DNA of 64,000 bases, from NCBI GenBank assembly GCA_963730405.1, contig CAVSRW010000001.1, forward strand, positions 310,001 to 374,000. The letters run 5' to 3'. The position numbers and the translations under genes are program-made. The first letter of the stretch is position 1; the number at the start of each line of letters is the position of its first letter. This DNA comes from Gaiellasilicea sp963730405 (GTDB lineage Bacteria; Actinomycetota; Thermoleophilia; Gaiellales; Gaiellaceae). Positions 37,799-50,509 of this stretch are shown here, piece after piece. Below the pieces are notes generated by a model that was not told the origin of the DNA, searched no databases, and worked only from the letters and a program-made list of their open reading frames with translations.

Positions 37799-38968
37799 AT
37801 GAGCAGTCGCGACACTGATTTCGAGTTCGACTTCTTCGAGGAGCCTGAGACGCAGGAGGCTCCCGGTCGGAGCGAACGCAGCCTGCGGCGTCCGCTCGGA
37901 GGCGGTCGAGGCCCGCGGATGCCGCGCGGCCCGATCCGTCCGCGCGCCGGCTTCACCCCGATGCTGCGGCTGCTCGGGCTGATCGCGTTCGCGATCCTGA
38001 TCGTCGTCCTCCTGCTCCTGTGGGTGCAGAGCTGCCAGGAGGACGCCAAGCGCGACGCCTACAGCGACTACATGACCGACATCTCGGCCGTCGGGCGCGA
38101 CTCCGAACGCGTCGGCCGTGAGCTCAGCGACGTGCTGACGACGCCCGGGATCAAGCCCGCCGAGCTGCAGAAGCAGCTGTCCGGGCTGGTGCAGCAGCAG
38201 GAGATCGGCGCCGACCGCGCCCGCCAGCTCGATCCGCCCGGGCCGCTGCTCGACTCGCACGAGCGGGCGGTCGAGTCGCTCGCGTTCCGCGCCAGCGGCC
38301 TGGCCGGTCTCGCCGAGGCGTTCAAGCGCACGCAGGGCTCGAAGGACGCGGCGGCCGCCGGCGCCCTGCTCGCCTCGCAGGCGGAGCGGCTCGTCGCCAG
38401 CGACGTCGTCTGGGACGACCTCTTCAAGGAGCCCGGGGTCACGGTGCTTCGCCAGGAGGACATCAGCGGCGTCGAGGTGCCCGACTCGAACTTCGTCCAG
38501 ACACCCGACCTCGCGAGCACGCGCTCGATGGTGCCCATCTGGGAGCGGATCAACGGCTCGGCCGCATCGGGCTCGACCAGCGGGACGCCCACCGGGCTCC
38601 ACGGCACCAACATCGAGTCGGTGAAGGTCATCCCCGGCGGCCAGACGCTCTCGCAGTCCGCCGAGAACACCGTGGAGGCGTCCACGGACCTCGGCTTCGC
38701 TGTCACGGTCGCGAACGGCGGCGACAGCCAGGAGGTCAAGATCCCGGTCACGCTCACGATTCAGCAGAGCCCGACGCCGATCGTGAAGAAGGCGACGATC
38801 GACATCATCAACCCGGACGAGACGAAGACGGTCGTCTTCCGGGACTTCCCGTCGGTCGACTTCGGCGAGCGGCGCGTGATGCGGATCGACGTCGACCCGG
38901 TGCCGGGGGAGGAGAAGACCGACAACAACTCCGCCGAGTACCCGGTCATCTTCTCGCTGGGCGCGTAG
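37799..38968 (+). CDS. Membrane-anchored protein with C-terminal CARDB-like domain
   Basis: The 389-residue protein has an acidic/aromatic N-terminus (DTDFEFDFFEEPE), a basic stretch, one transmembrane helix (LLGLIAFAILIVVLLLLWV), a helical region and a C-terminal beta-sandwich (FAVTVANGGDSQEVKIPVTL ending in TDNNSAEYPVIFSLGA) resembling CARDB adhesion modules. Divergent from the kinase. I do not recognise a function. The first Phe-rich 15 residues could be a protein-binding peptide. TACAGT at 37773-37778 may be its -10, and the sequence TCGTTACA occurs twice nearby. Confidence 0.7.
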   Translation: MSSRDTDFEFDFFEEPETQEAPGRSERSLRRPLGGGRGPRMPRGPIRPRAGFTPMLRLLGLIAFAILIVVLLLLWVQSCQEDAKRDAYSDYMTDISAVGRDSERVGRELSDVLTTPGIKPAELQKQLSGLVQQQEIGADRARQLDPPGPLLDSHERAVESLAFRASGLAGLAEAFKRTQGSKDAAAAGALLASQAERLVASDVVWDDLFKEPGVTVLRQEDISGVEVPDSNFVQTPDLASTRSMVPIWERINGSAASGSTSGTPTGLHGTNIESVKVIPGGQTLSQSAENTVEASTDLGFAVTVANGGDSQEVKIPVTLTIQQSPTPIVKKATIDIINPDETKTVVFRDFPSVDFGERRVMRIDVDPVPGEEKTDNNSAEYPVIFSLGA

Positions 38969-38971
38969 CGC

Positions 38972-39442
38972 GTGTCCGCCGAGCTGATCCTCGCGATCGC
39001 CGCGGCGGCTGCGGCCGCCGTCGCGCTCGGCATCTGCTTCTGGCTCTGGGTCCGCGTCCGCCGGCTGCGGAACGCGCAGCGCGTGCTGCTCGGCGGCGGC
39101 CGCTCCGACCTGGTCGACTTCGCGGTCTCGCTGCAGGCGCGGATCGACGACCTCCACCGCGCGGTCGACGAGATCGCAGCAGGGCTCTCACGCGTCGACC
39201 GGAGGGTCGACGGGACGCTGACGAACACCGCCGTCGTGCGCTACGACGCCTACGCCGGCACCGGCGGCCACCAGTCCGCCTCGTTCGCGTTCCTCGACGC
39301 GAACCGGAGCGGGACGGTCGTGACGGCGATCCAGGGCCGCGACTACGCGCGGCTCTACGTCAAGGAGCTCGACCGCGGCCGCGCCCCGATCGCGCTCTCG
39401 CCCGAGGAGCTGGAGGCCGTCGAGCGCGCGATGGCCCGCTGA
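38972..39442 (+). CDS. DUF4446 family protein
   Basis: The 156-residue protein has an N-terminal transmembrane helix (ILAIAAAAAAAVALGICFWLW), a short coiled coil, and the DUF4446 core VVRYDAYAGTGGHQSASFAF with ALSPEELEAVERA near the end. The family's role is unknown. GTG at 38972 lies three bases after the previous stop, so they are co-transcribed. Confidence 0.85.
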   Translation: MSAELILAIAAAAAAAVALGICFWLWVRVRRLRNAQRVLLGGGRSDLVDFAVSLQARIDDLHRAVDEIAAGLSRVDRRVDGTLTNTAVVRYDAYAGTGGHQSASFAFLDANRSGTVVTAIQGRDYARLYVKELDRGRAPIALSPEELEAVERAMAR

Positions 39443-39497
39443 CGCTCTCGCCGGCCCCCGCCTCCTCTCCGGCGGCGCAGCGCCGGCCGGGCGTCAG
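39439..39497 (+). terminator. Possible terminator after the DUF4446 gene
   Basis: CTGACG and CGTCAG, with inner GCCGGC/GCCGGC arms (39450-39455 and 39482-39487), can form a long stem-loop starting at the stop codon. There is no T-run, but aaaagg follows. Confidence 0.35.
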
Positions 39498-39549
39498 AAC
39501 GCCAGGAAAAGGGGTTTCCCACAACCCCCGCTGGTACGCTGCTTTCGAT

Positions 39550-40062
39550 TTGCAACAGGTTCTCGTCCTGAATGCGAGCTACGAACCGCTGAACGTGTGT
39601 TCGGTCAGGCGGGCGCACGTGCTCGTCTGGAAGGGGAAGGCGGAAGTGCTCGAGAGCCTCCCGAAGGGCCTGCGCTCCGCGACCGACACCTACGTCTGGC
39701 CGCACGTGATCCGCCTCGTCCAGTACGTCCGCGTCCCGCGCGCGATCCAGCGCAAGATCTCGCGCCGCGCGCTCTTCGCCCGCGACGGCTGGCGCTGTGT
39801 CTACTGCGGCACCGCCTCCGGACGGCTGACGCTCGATCACGTGATCCCACGCTCGAAGGGCGGCGAGTCGATCTGGGAGAACGTCGTCACCGCCTGCGCG
39901 CCGTGCAACCTGCGCAAGGGCGACCGACTGCTCGAGGACTCCGGGCTGCACCTGCAGCGGCAGCCGCGGCCGCCGGCGCCGGTGCTCTTCATCCACCTCG
40001 CGACGCCCACGATCCCGCAGGGCTGGGAGCGCTACCTCCCGGGCACGGCGACCGCCGCGTAG
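39550..40062 (+). CDS. HNH endonuclease-domain protein
   Basis: The 170-residue protein has an N-terminal LVLNASYEPLNVC region and an HNH nuclease core: RDGWRCVYCG, LTLDHVIPRSKGG, and NVVTACAPCNLRKGDRL, with four zinc cysteines and the DH catalytic pair. Proteins of this form are common in Actinobacteria outside mobile elements; role unknown. TTG at 39550 is nine bases after a TACGCT box, without Shine-Dalgarno, so leaderless. The DUF2199 gene follows directly. Confidence 0.85.
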   Translation: MQQVLVLNASYEPLNVCSVRRAHVLVWKGKAEVLESLPKGLRSATDTYVWPHVIRLVQYVRVPRAIQRKISRRALFARDGWRCVYCGTASGRLTLDHVIPRSKGGESIWENVVTACAPCNLRKGDRLLEDSGLHLQRQPRPPAPVLFIHLATPTIPQGWERYLPGTATAA

Positions 40063-40063
40063 C

Positions 40064-40564
40064 GTGAGCTTCACCTGCGTTGTCTGTGGGGAGACGCACG
40101 CGGGCGAGACGCGCGACATCCGGCTGGGCCTGCCGCAGCCGATCTTCCGCCTCGACGACGACGAGCGGCGGCGGCGCGCCTTCGTCGAGGACGACTTCGC
40201 CGTGTTGTCCGACCCGAAGGGCGACCGCCACTTCGTGCGCGGGCTGCTGGAGCTGCCGATCCCCGAGGAGGACGGTCGGTTCGGCTACGGCAGCTGGATC
40301 GAGGTGAGCAAGGCGGACGTCACGACGCTCGGCGAGCTCTGGGACGACGAGGAGGGGTGGAGGAACGGGCCGTTCAGCGGGGTGCTGGCCAACGAGCTCA
40401 GCCCGTACTTCGCGACCGAGGGACTGTCGGTCCGGCTCCTGCTGCGTGACGTCTCGCTGCTGCCGCTCGTCGAGCTCGAGGACGGCGAGCACGAACTGGT
40501 GCGGGCGCAGCGGAACGGGATCTCGTCGCACCGCGCGCACGAGCTGGCCGCGACGGTTGCGTAG
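40064..40564 (+). CDS. DUF2199 family protein
   Basis: The 166-residue protein starts with CVVCGETHAGE, a likely zinc site, and has YGSWIEVSKAD and GPFSGVLANELSPYF, characteristic of DUF2199. No activity is known. GTG at 40064 lies one base beyond the HNH gene stop. Its end runs up to the convergent sulfurtransferase. Confidence 0.8.
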   Translation: MSFTCVVCGETHAGETRDIRLGLPQPIFRLDDDERRRRAFVEDDFAVLSDPKGDRHFVRGLLELPIPEEDGRFGYGSWIEVSKADVTTLGELWDDEEGWRNGPFSGVLANELSPYFATEGLSVRLLLRDVSLLPLVELEDGEHELVRAQRNGISSHRAHELAATVA

Positions 40565-40565
40565 G

Positions 40566-41253
40566 TCAGTCGCGCTCGACCGGCCCGAGTGCGTACCACT
40601 CGCTGAACGACCCGGGGTAGAGGCGGGCGTCGTCGCGGCCGGCAAGGTGAAGGTCGTAGCAGGACGGCGCACGCGGTCACGCCGGAGCCGCAGTAGACGA
40701 CGACGTCGTCCTCGTCGAGCAGTTCCGCGGGCAGCGGTGACTCGTCCAGGAAGAACCGATTGCGGGCGCCGGGGATGCGCCCTGCGACGGGGTCGATCGG
40801 CTCGACCTCGCCGCGCCAGCGCTCGGGAGCGCGGGCGTCGACGAGGGTGAGAGCCGGGTCGTCGAGGCGTGCGAGCAGCTCCGTCGCGTCGGCGGTGTCG
40901 CCGTTCCGGAGGTGGGGCGTGAACGTCGCCGGTTCGATCGTCTCCTCGCCCTGTGCGAGCAGAGCGCTCGGAGCGAACGCCGCCACCTCTGCGTCGTCGT
41001 GTCCGAAGTGGCGCAGGAGCCACCAGAGCCGCGCCGCCCAGCCGGTGCCGTCGTCGTAGGCGACGACGTGCGTGTCGGGGCCGATCCCGGCGGCGCCCGC
41101 CCAGGCGGCGAACGCGTGCTCGGTCGGCAACGGGTGACGGCCGCCGCCGTCCGTCCCGGTCAGATCGCGCTCGGGATCGGCGTGCGCCGCGCCGGGGACA
41201 TGACCGGCGAGATACGCGGCCTCGGGGCGGCAGTCGACGTGGCGGAGCTCCAC
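40566..41253 (-). CDS. Two-domain rhodanese-type sulfurtransferase (one-base frame break)
   Basis: Thiosulfate/3-mercaptopyruvate sulfurtransferase. The second domain holds the active-site loop VVYCGSGVTAC with the catalytic cysteine. The frame breaks at about 40659: the first frame loses homology after TACAVL, while the adjacent frame continues YDLHLAGRDDARLYPGSF and ends WYALGPVERD at 40566, as expected for this family. Removal of one base joins them. The start (GTG 41253, MELRHVDCRPEAAYLAGH) gives a slightly short N-terminus. It is divergent from argG across the operator region. Confidence 0.75.
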
Positions 41254-41268
41254 GACGCGCAGCCTACT

Positions 41269-41305
41269 GTTTGCATGAAATGCAAACCATCTGCATACTA
41301 TGCAG
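41269..41305 (+). promoter_or_regulatory. ARG-box-like double operator overlapping the argG promoter
   Basis: Two palindromes lie in tandem: GTTTGCAT-GAA-ATGCAAAC (41269-41287) and CTGCATA-C-TATGCAG (41291-41305), ending one base before the argG ATG. They resemble Streptomyces ARG boxes (TTGCAT/TGCATA half-sites) bound by ArgR. TTGCAT (41271-41276) can serve as -35 and CATACT (41294-41299) or TACTAT (41296-41301) as -10. A bound repressor would cover the whole promoter. Confidence 0.65.
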
Positions 41306-41306
41306 C

Positions 41307-42515
41307 ATGAACCGAATCGCAGTGGTCGCCTTCTCGGGCGGCCTCGACACGAGCTGCATCGTCAGCTGGCTCAAGGAGGACTGGTACGGCTTCGACGAGG
41401 TCGTGGCCGTCCTCGTCGACGTCGGCCAGGAGTTCGACCTCGAGGCCTCGATCGAGCGCGGGCGGGCGGCCGGCGCCGACGACGTCGTCCTGCTCGACCG
41501 CAAGGCCGCCTTCGCCGAGGAGCAGTGCGCCCGCGCGATCAAGACGAATGCCCTCTACGAGGGCAAGTACCCGCTCGTCTCCGCGCTCTCGCGGCCGGTG
41601 ATCGCGCAGGCGGTCGCCGAGCTCGCCGCCGAGCTGGGGGCAGAGGCCGTCGTCCACGGCTGTACCGGCAAGGGCAACGACCAGCTCCGTTTCGAGCTCT
41701 CGTTCAAGGCGACCGATCCCGGCCTGCACGTGATCGCGCCGCTTCGCGACCGGATCTGGACGCGCGACGAGGAGATCGACTACGCGCTCGAGAAGGGGAT
41801 CCCCGTCCAGGCGACACGCGAGGCACCGTTCTCGTTCGACGAGAACCTCTTCGGTCGCGCGATCGAGGCCGGCGTGCTCGAGGACCCCTGGAACGCGCCG
41901 CCGGACGAGCCCTACGCGCTCACGAGCGATCCCGCGAACGCGCCCGGGCCGGTAGAGGTGACGATCGGCTTCGAGGCCGGGATCCCGATCTCGCTCGACG
42001 GCGAGGAGCTCCCGCTCGCGGAGCTGATCGCGCGGCTGAACGCTCTCGCAGGCCCGTACGGGATCGGCCGGATCGACATGATCGAGAACCGCGCCGTCGG
42101 GATCAAGAGCCGCGAGGTCTACGAGGCGCCGGCTGCGATCGTGCTGATTCAGGCCCATTCGGCGCTCGAGGACGTCGTCCTGACGAAGGACGAGGCGCGG
42201 ATCAAGCGTGGGCTGGAGCAGCGCTGGACGGAGCTCGTCTACGAGGGGCTCTGGTTCAGCCCGGCGCGCGAGGCGCTCGACGCCTTCGTCGACAAGACGC
42301 AGGAGCTCGTCGAGGGCGAGGTGCGGGTCGAGCTGCGCCCCAACACCGCCGTCGTGACAGGCCGGCGCTCGCCGCACATGCTCTACGCGGAGCAACTCGC
42401 CTCGTACGGCACCGGCGAGACCTTCCCGCACGCGGCCGCCGAGGGCTTCATCAAGATCGCGTCGCTCGAGGTCGAGCTGGCCGCAGCCCGCCTGCGGGCG
42501 AAGACGGAGGCATGA
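41307..42515 (+). CDS. argG: Argininosuccinate synthase
   Basis: The 402-residue enzyme joins citrulline and aspartate at the cost of ATP. The ATP-pyrophosphatase loop AFSGGLDTSC is at the N-terminus, then GCTGKGNDQLRFE and GIPVQATREAPFSFDENLFG, typical of the short-form bacterial enzymes. ATG 41307 follows the -10 box by five bases with no Shine-Dalgarno, so the mRNA is probably leaderless. The stop overlaps the argH ATG. Confidence 0.95.
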   Translation: MNRIAVVAFSGGLDTSCIVSWLKEDWYGFDEVVAVLVDVGQEFDLEASIERGRAAGADDVVLLDRKAAFAEEQCARAIKTNALYEGKYPLVSALSRPVIAQAVAELAAELGAEAVVHGCTGKGNDQLRFELSFKATDPGLHVIAPLRDRIWTRDEEIDYALEKGIPVQATREAPFSFDENLFGRAIEAGVLEDPWNAPPDEPYALTSDPANAPGPVEVTIGFEAGIPISLDGEELPLAELIARLNALAGPYGIGRIDMIENRAVGIKSREVYEAPAAIVLIQAHSALEDVVLTKDEARIKRGLEQRWTELVYEGLWFSPAREALDAFVDKTQELVEGEVRVELRPNTAVVTGRRSPHMLYAEQLASYGTGETFPHAAAEGFIKIASLEVELAAARLRAKTEA

Positions 42516-43738
42516 GCCTCTGGAGCGGCCGGGTCGGGCGTTCCCTGGATCCCGCCGTCGCCGCCTTTCTCCGCGGCGACGACGCCGAGCTGCTCCCGTA
42601 CGACTGCGAGGCGACCGCATTGCACGCGCGGCGCCTACACGAGGCCGGCCTCCTCGACGAGGCCGAGCTCGCCGAAGCGGAGCGTCTCCTCGGCGAGATC
42701 CCAAGTAACAGTCTGTTGCTAAGTCCCGACGACGAGGACGTCCACACAGCGATCGAGCGCCTGCTCGGCGACGTCGGCCGGAAGATCCATGCGGGACGCT
42801 CGCGCAACGACCAGGTTGCCGCGGCGTTTCGCCTCTACGTCGCCGACGCGGCCGCCGAGGCGCGGGCCGCCATCGCGGAGCTCGCGGCGGTCGTCCTCGA
42901 CCGCGCGGAGGCGGACGCCGAGACGCCGATGCCGGGATACACCCACCTCCAGCGAGCGCAGCCTGTGACGGTCGGACATCACCTGCTCGCGTGGGTCGAG
43001 ATGCTCGAGCGCGACCTGATCCGCTTCGCGGCCGCCGCGGCGGCGGCCGCTCCGAGCCCGCTCGGTGCGGGCGCGCTCGCCGGTTCGACGCTCGAGCTGC
43101 CGTCACCGCCGAACCAGCTCCGGAACTCGCTCGACGCGGTCGCCGACCGCGACTTCGCGCTCGACTACCTCTATGCGGCCGCGCTCTGCTTCGTCCACCT
43201 CTCCCGCATCGGCGAGGAGCTCGTCCTCTGGACGACGGCCGAGTTCGGGTTCGCGCGCCTCTCCGAGGACACCGCGACGGGCTCGTCGATGATGCCGCAG
43301 AAGCTGAACCCGGACGTGGCCGAGCTCGTGCGTGGCAAGGCCGGCACGGCGATCGGTCGCCTGACCGGCCTGCTCGCCACCGTCAAGGGGCTGCCGCTCG
43401 CCTACGACCGCGACCTCCAGGAGGACAAGGCGCCGGTCTTCGCCGCGCGGGCCGATCTCGCGGGCGCGCTCGCCGCGCTCGCTGCGCTCGTCCGCGGGCT
43501 CGTGCTCGACCGCGCCCGGCTCGCGGAGGCGGCCGGCGATCCGGCGCTGCTCGCGACCGATGCGGCCGAGGCGCTCGTTCGCGAGGGGATGCCGTTCCGG
43601 GACGCGCACGAGCGGGTGGCGGGGGCGGTGCGCGACGGCACCTTCGACCCACCGCCGCCTGCGCCGCGCGGCGCCCCGGGTCCCGGTGGCGTCCGCGAGG
43701 CGATCCTCGCCGCGCGCACTCGGCTCGCATCCGTGTGA
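42512..43738 (+). CDS. argH: Argininosuccinate lyase
   Basis: The 408-residue fumarase-superfamily enzyme splits argininosuccinate to arginine and fumarate. The signature GSSMMPQKLNPDVAELVRG is complete, and HAGRSRNDQV and GYTHLQRAQPV are present. An AT-rich insert encodes PSNSLLLS at 42700-42724, matching the repeat in ddl. The ATG overlaps the argG stop (ATGA). Confidence 0.95.
   Translation: MSLWSGRVGRSLDPAVAAFLRGDDAELLPYDCEATALHARRLHEAGLLDEAELAEAERLLGEIPSNSLLLSPDDEDVHTAIERLLGDVGRKIHAGRSRNDQVAAAFRLYVADAAAEARAAIAELAAVVLDRAEADAETPMPGYTHLQRAQPVTVGHHLLAWVEMLERDLIRFAAAAAAAAPSPLGAGALAGSTLELPSPPNQLRNSLDAVADRDFALDYLYAAALCFVHLSRIGEELVLWTTAEFGFARLSEDTATGSSMMPQKLNPDVAELVRGKAGTAIGRLTGLLATVKGLPLAYDRDLQEDKAPVFAARADLAGALAALAALVRGLVLDRARLAEAAGDPALLATDAAEALVREGMPFRDAHERVAGAVRDGTFDPPPPAPRGAPGPGGVREAILAARTRLASV
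42700..42724. repeat. 25-base palindromic repeat, copy in argH
   Basis: AACAGTCTGTT core with flanks CCCAAGT and GCTAAGT. It is the reverse-complement partner of the copy in ddl at 28921-28945 (23 of 25 positions). Both are read in the same frame relative to the gene sense, encoding SNSLL. Confidence 0.6.
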
Positions 43739-43759
43739 CGACCGCCCGCGCGGCGGCGT

Positions 43760-44463
43760 ATGCACGGCATGAAATATCGAATCCTTCCTCTCGTAGGGCT
43801 TCTGACCTTCGTCGCCGTGTTCGCGGCCGTCTCGCTTCCCGGGCCGGCCTCGAGCGCCGCGGCCGAGGTTGGGGGCATCACCGTCCAGGGCACGGCGTCC
43901 GTCGCCGCAGTCCCCGACCGCGCCGAGCTCTCGTTCGGCGTCGAGAGCCAGGGCCAGACGGCGAAGGCCGCCCTGGCCGCGAACGCGGCCGAGATGCGCC
44001 GCGTGATCGCGGCCGTCAAGGCAGCCGGTGGCGTCGACTGAAGACGCAGTCGGTCTCGCTCTCGCCGCGCTACGACGAGCGGAACGCCGTGCAGGCATTC
44101 GTCGCCACCAACTCGGTCTCCGCCACGATCCGCGAGATCGCGAAGGCGGGCGCGCTGATCGACGCGGCGGTCGACGCCGGCGCCAACCAGGTCTACGGGC
44201 CGTCGCTCTCCCGCGGCGATCAAGGCGACCTCTACCGGAACGCCCTGCAGGCGGCCGTTGCGGACGCCCGCGCGAGCGCCCAGGTGCTCGCTGCCGCGTC
44301 GAACCTCTCGCTCGGCCGCATCGTCGCCGTCGTCGAGGGCGGCGGCTCTGCTCCCCAGCCGTACGCCGCCGCCGACAAGGCGATGGAGGCCGGCTCGACG
44401 CCGATCGAGCCCGGCACGCAGCAGGTGACCGCGACCGTCTCGGTCACCTTCGCCGTCTCGTAG
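43760..44463 (+). CDS. SIMPL-domain (DUF541) exported protein (one-base frame break)
   Basis: A signal peptide (YRILPLVGLLTFVAVFAAVS) precedes a SIMPL/YggE-like domain: VQGTASVAAVPDRAELSFGV, then LKTQSVSLSPRY, and a C-terminal VTATVSVTFAVS. The frame stops at TGA 44039 but homology continues at once in the next frame (LKTQSVSLSP). Adding one C after GTCGAC restores AAGGVDLKTQSV, so a one-base deletion is the simplest reading. Start is ATG 43760 or 43769. The family is periplasmic and of unclear function. Confidence 0.75.
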
Positions 44464-44472
44464 CGTCCGCAT

Positions 44473-44509
44473 CGGCCATGTCCCGGGGACAGACCCTGGG
44501 ACACGGCCG
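44473..44509 (+). terminator. Long inverted repeat after the SIMPL gene
   Basis: CGGCC-A-TGTCCC and GGGACA-C-GGCCG pair at 11 of 12 positions, and GGG/CCC extends the stem inside the loop. It starts ten bases past the stop at 44463. No T-run. The TGTCCC/GGGACA core recalls the inverted repeat at 21458-21488. Confidence 0.5.
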
Positions 44510-44534
44510 GAACGGTCACGTGTAGCGGCCGGGT

Positions 44535-44563
44535 TTGCGGGCGTCCGGCCGGTGGTCTAGTCT
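44535..44563 (+). promoter_or_regulatory. Promoter of the gltB leader
   Basis: TTGCGG (44535-44540) and TAGTCT (44558-44563) are 17 bases apart. Predicted transcription starts at about 44570-44573, at the ATG of the leader ORF. No other candidate promoter is seen before gltB. Confidence 0.5.
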
Positions 44564-44572
44564 CGAAGCTCG

Positions 44573-44638
44573 ATGCGAGCTCCCGCGAAGAACCGCCGCT
44601 TTCTCCGCTTCTTCGTAGGCCGCGTCCTTACGCGCTAG
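44573..44638 (+). CDS. Putative gltB leader peptide (21 residues)
   Basis: ATG at 44573 encodes MRAPAKNRRFLRFFVGRVLTR (21 residues; the last is Arg) and stops at TAG 44636-44638. Six of 21 residues are Arg and three Phe. It is probably leaderless from the promoter at 44535-44563. Its stop codon lies within the 5' arm of the next hairpin, so a terminating ribosome would cover that arm, as in attenuator leaders. It could be chance; conservation upstream of gltB in relatives would decide. Confidence 0.4.
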   Translation: MRAPAKNRRFLRFFVGRVLTR

Positions 44639-44669
44639 CCGGCGCTCCGTTCTCCGCCACGCCGGCTAG
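44635..44669 (+). promoter_or_regulatory. gltB leader hairpin
   Basis: CTAGCCGGC (44635-44643) and GCCGGCTAG (44661-44669) form a perfect 9-bp stem with a 17-base loop. The upstream CGCGT-CCTT-ACGCG hairpin (44621-44634) ends just before it. Only a weak T-run (atctttc) follows, so termination is uncertain. Confidence 0.5.
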
Positions 44670-44709
44670 GTCGATCTTTCAGGCGGTTCCCTCTTTCCGT
44701 ACCACCGAT

Positions 44710-44722
44710 CCTCCCGAGGAGG
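44710..44722 (+). promoter_or_regulatory. Hairpin hiding the gltB ribosome-binding site
   Basis: CCTCC (44710-44714), loop CGA, GGAGG (44718-44722). The GGAGG is the Shine-Dalgarno of gltB; a perfect complement three bases away would close it. This suggests translation of gltB needs the hairpin to be opened. Confidence 0.5.
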
Positions 44723-44725
44723 CGT

Positions 44726-49024
<4,299 letters not shown>

Positions 49025-49051
49025 CGCACAGTCGATCGGCTCCTGAAACGA

Positions 49052-49077
49052 GGGAGGGCGCCTGGCGGCGCCCTCCC
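49052..49077. terminator. Strong terminator between gltB and amt
   Basis: GGGAGGGCGCC and GGCGCCCTCCC form a perfect 11-bp stem with loop TGGC, followed by TTTCCC. It is placed between two convergent genes and may serve both. Confidence 0.85.
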
Positions 49078-49099
49078 TTTCCCGCTGGCTGCTCTGGAG

Positions 49100-50509
49100 T
49101 CAGGCCGAAGGCTCGAGCGCTGTCGCACTCGAGACGGCAGGCGCCGGCGCAGGCCGCGCCGCGTGTGCCAGACCCAGGTGCCCGTGGCTCTCCGTCCCGT
49201 AGCCGCCCGGGACCGGGATGTAGAACTCGGGGTAGCCCCACATGCCGTGCTCGGAGACGTCGAGGCCGGCGATCTCGACCTCGGGCTCGACGCGGATCCC
49301 GACCGTCGCCTTCATCAGCCACAGCGCCGCGAAGGAGGCGGTGAACGTGAAGGCGCCGACGGCGACGAGGCCGAGAGCCTGGGTGCCGAGCTGGTCGAAC
49401 GAGCCCGTGTACCAGAGGCCACCCGTGCCGGTGGCGAGGTTCTCCGCCAACGCGGGAACGGCGAAGATGCCGGTCGCGAGCGTGCCCCAGACGCCGGCCA
49501 TCCCGTGCACCGCGACGGCGCCGATCGGGTCGTCGATCCGCGCCCGCTCGACGGCGAGGACGCCGACGACGGCGATCGCGCCGGCGACGAAGCCGATCAG
49601 GATCGCGGCCCACGGGGCGACGAAGCCGCACGCAGCGGTGACCGCGACGAGCGCGGCGACCACGCCGTTCAGCGTCATCGAGAGGTCGGGCTTCTTGATC
49701 ACGAGCCAGGAGACGATCACGCCGCCGAGCCCGCCGGCCGCGGCCGCCACGTTGGTCGTCAGCGCGACGTACGCGAAGTAGCCGAGCTTGTCGCCCGTCG
49801 CGACGCCGAGCGTGGAGCCCGCGTTGAAGCCGAACCAGCCGAACCAGAGGATGATCACGCCGAGGGTCGTGAACGCCATGTTGTGGCCCGGGATCGCGTT
49901 CGCCCGGCCGTCGTGGCCGAACTTGCCGATCCGCGGCCCCAGCAGCAGCGCCCCCGCGAGCGCGGCGAGCGCGCCCTGGTAGTGCACGACCGTCGAGCCG
50001 GCGAAGTCCTGCATCCCCTTGGCGAAGAGCCAGCCGTCGGGGTGCCAGATCCAGTGCGAGACGACGGAGTAGATCAGCGTGAAGACGATCCCGAACGCGA
50101 AGTAGACCCAGAGCCTCGTCCGCTCGGCCATCGCGCCCCAGACGATGGCGAGCGCAACCGCTGCGAAGACGACCTGGAACATGTAGGCCCCGGCCGCCGG
50201 GACGGTGCCGAACCAGCTGAACGGCTGCGCGCCGATTGCGAGCAGGGTGTCCGTGCTCGGGAAGAAGCCGCCGCCGCCGACGAGGCCGTTGCCTCCGTCG
50301 CCGAAAGCGATCCCGAAACCGACGAGGTAGTAGACGACCGACGCGATCCCGAGGACGAGGACGTTCTTCGCGGCGACGTGGCCGACGTTCTTCATCCGCG
50401 TCAGCCCGGACTCGAGGAAGGCGAAGCCGGCCTGCATGAACATGACGAGGATCGCGGCCACGATCACCCAGATCGTCGAGGCCGCGATGGCGAGCTCCTT
50501 GTTGGTCAT
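49100..50509 (-). CDS. amt: Ammonium transporter
   Basis: The 469-residue Amt/MEP channel has about 11 transmembrane helices. Family motifs are MQAGFAFLESGLTRMKN, WHPDGWLFAKGMQDFAGSTV, GPRIGKF, and FGWFGFNAGSTLG; the pore histidines lie in DFAGSTVVHYQG and AVAVHGMAG. It imports ammonium/ammonia when external nitrogen is low. ATG 50509 overlaps the glnB stop (ATGA), the usual glnB-amt coupling that lets PII plug the channel. It is the last gene of the glnA1-glnB-amt operon. Confidence 0.93.
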   Translation of the reverse strand: MTNKELAIAASTIWVIVAAILVMFMQAGFAFLESGLTRMKNVGHVAAKNVLVLGIASVVYYLVGFGIAFGDGGNGLVGGGGFFPSTDTLLAIGAQPFSWFGTVPAAGAYMFQVVFAAVALAIVWGAMAERTRLWVYFAFGIVFTLIYSVVSHWIWHPDGWLFAKGMQDFAGSTVVHYQGALAALAGALLLGPRIGKFGHDGRANAIPGHNMAFTTLGVIILWFGWFGFNAGSTLGVATGDKLGYFAYVALTTNVAAAAGGLGGVIVSWLVIKKPDLSMTLNGVVAALVAVTAACGFVAPWAAILIGFVAGAIAVVGVLAVERARIDDPIGAVAVHGMAGVWGTLATGIFAVPALAENLATGTGGLWYTGSFDQLGTQALGLVAVGAFTFTASFAALWLMKATVGIRVEPEVEIAGLDVSEHGMWGYPEFYIPVPGGYGTESHGHLGLAHAARPAPAPAVSSATALEPSA

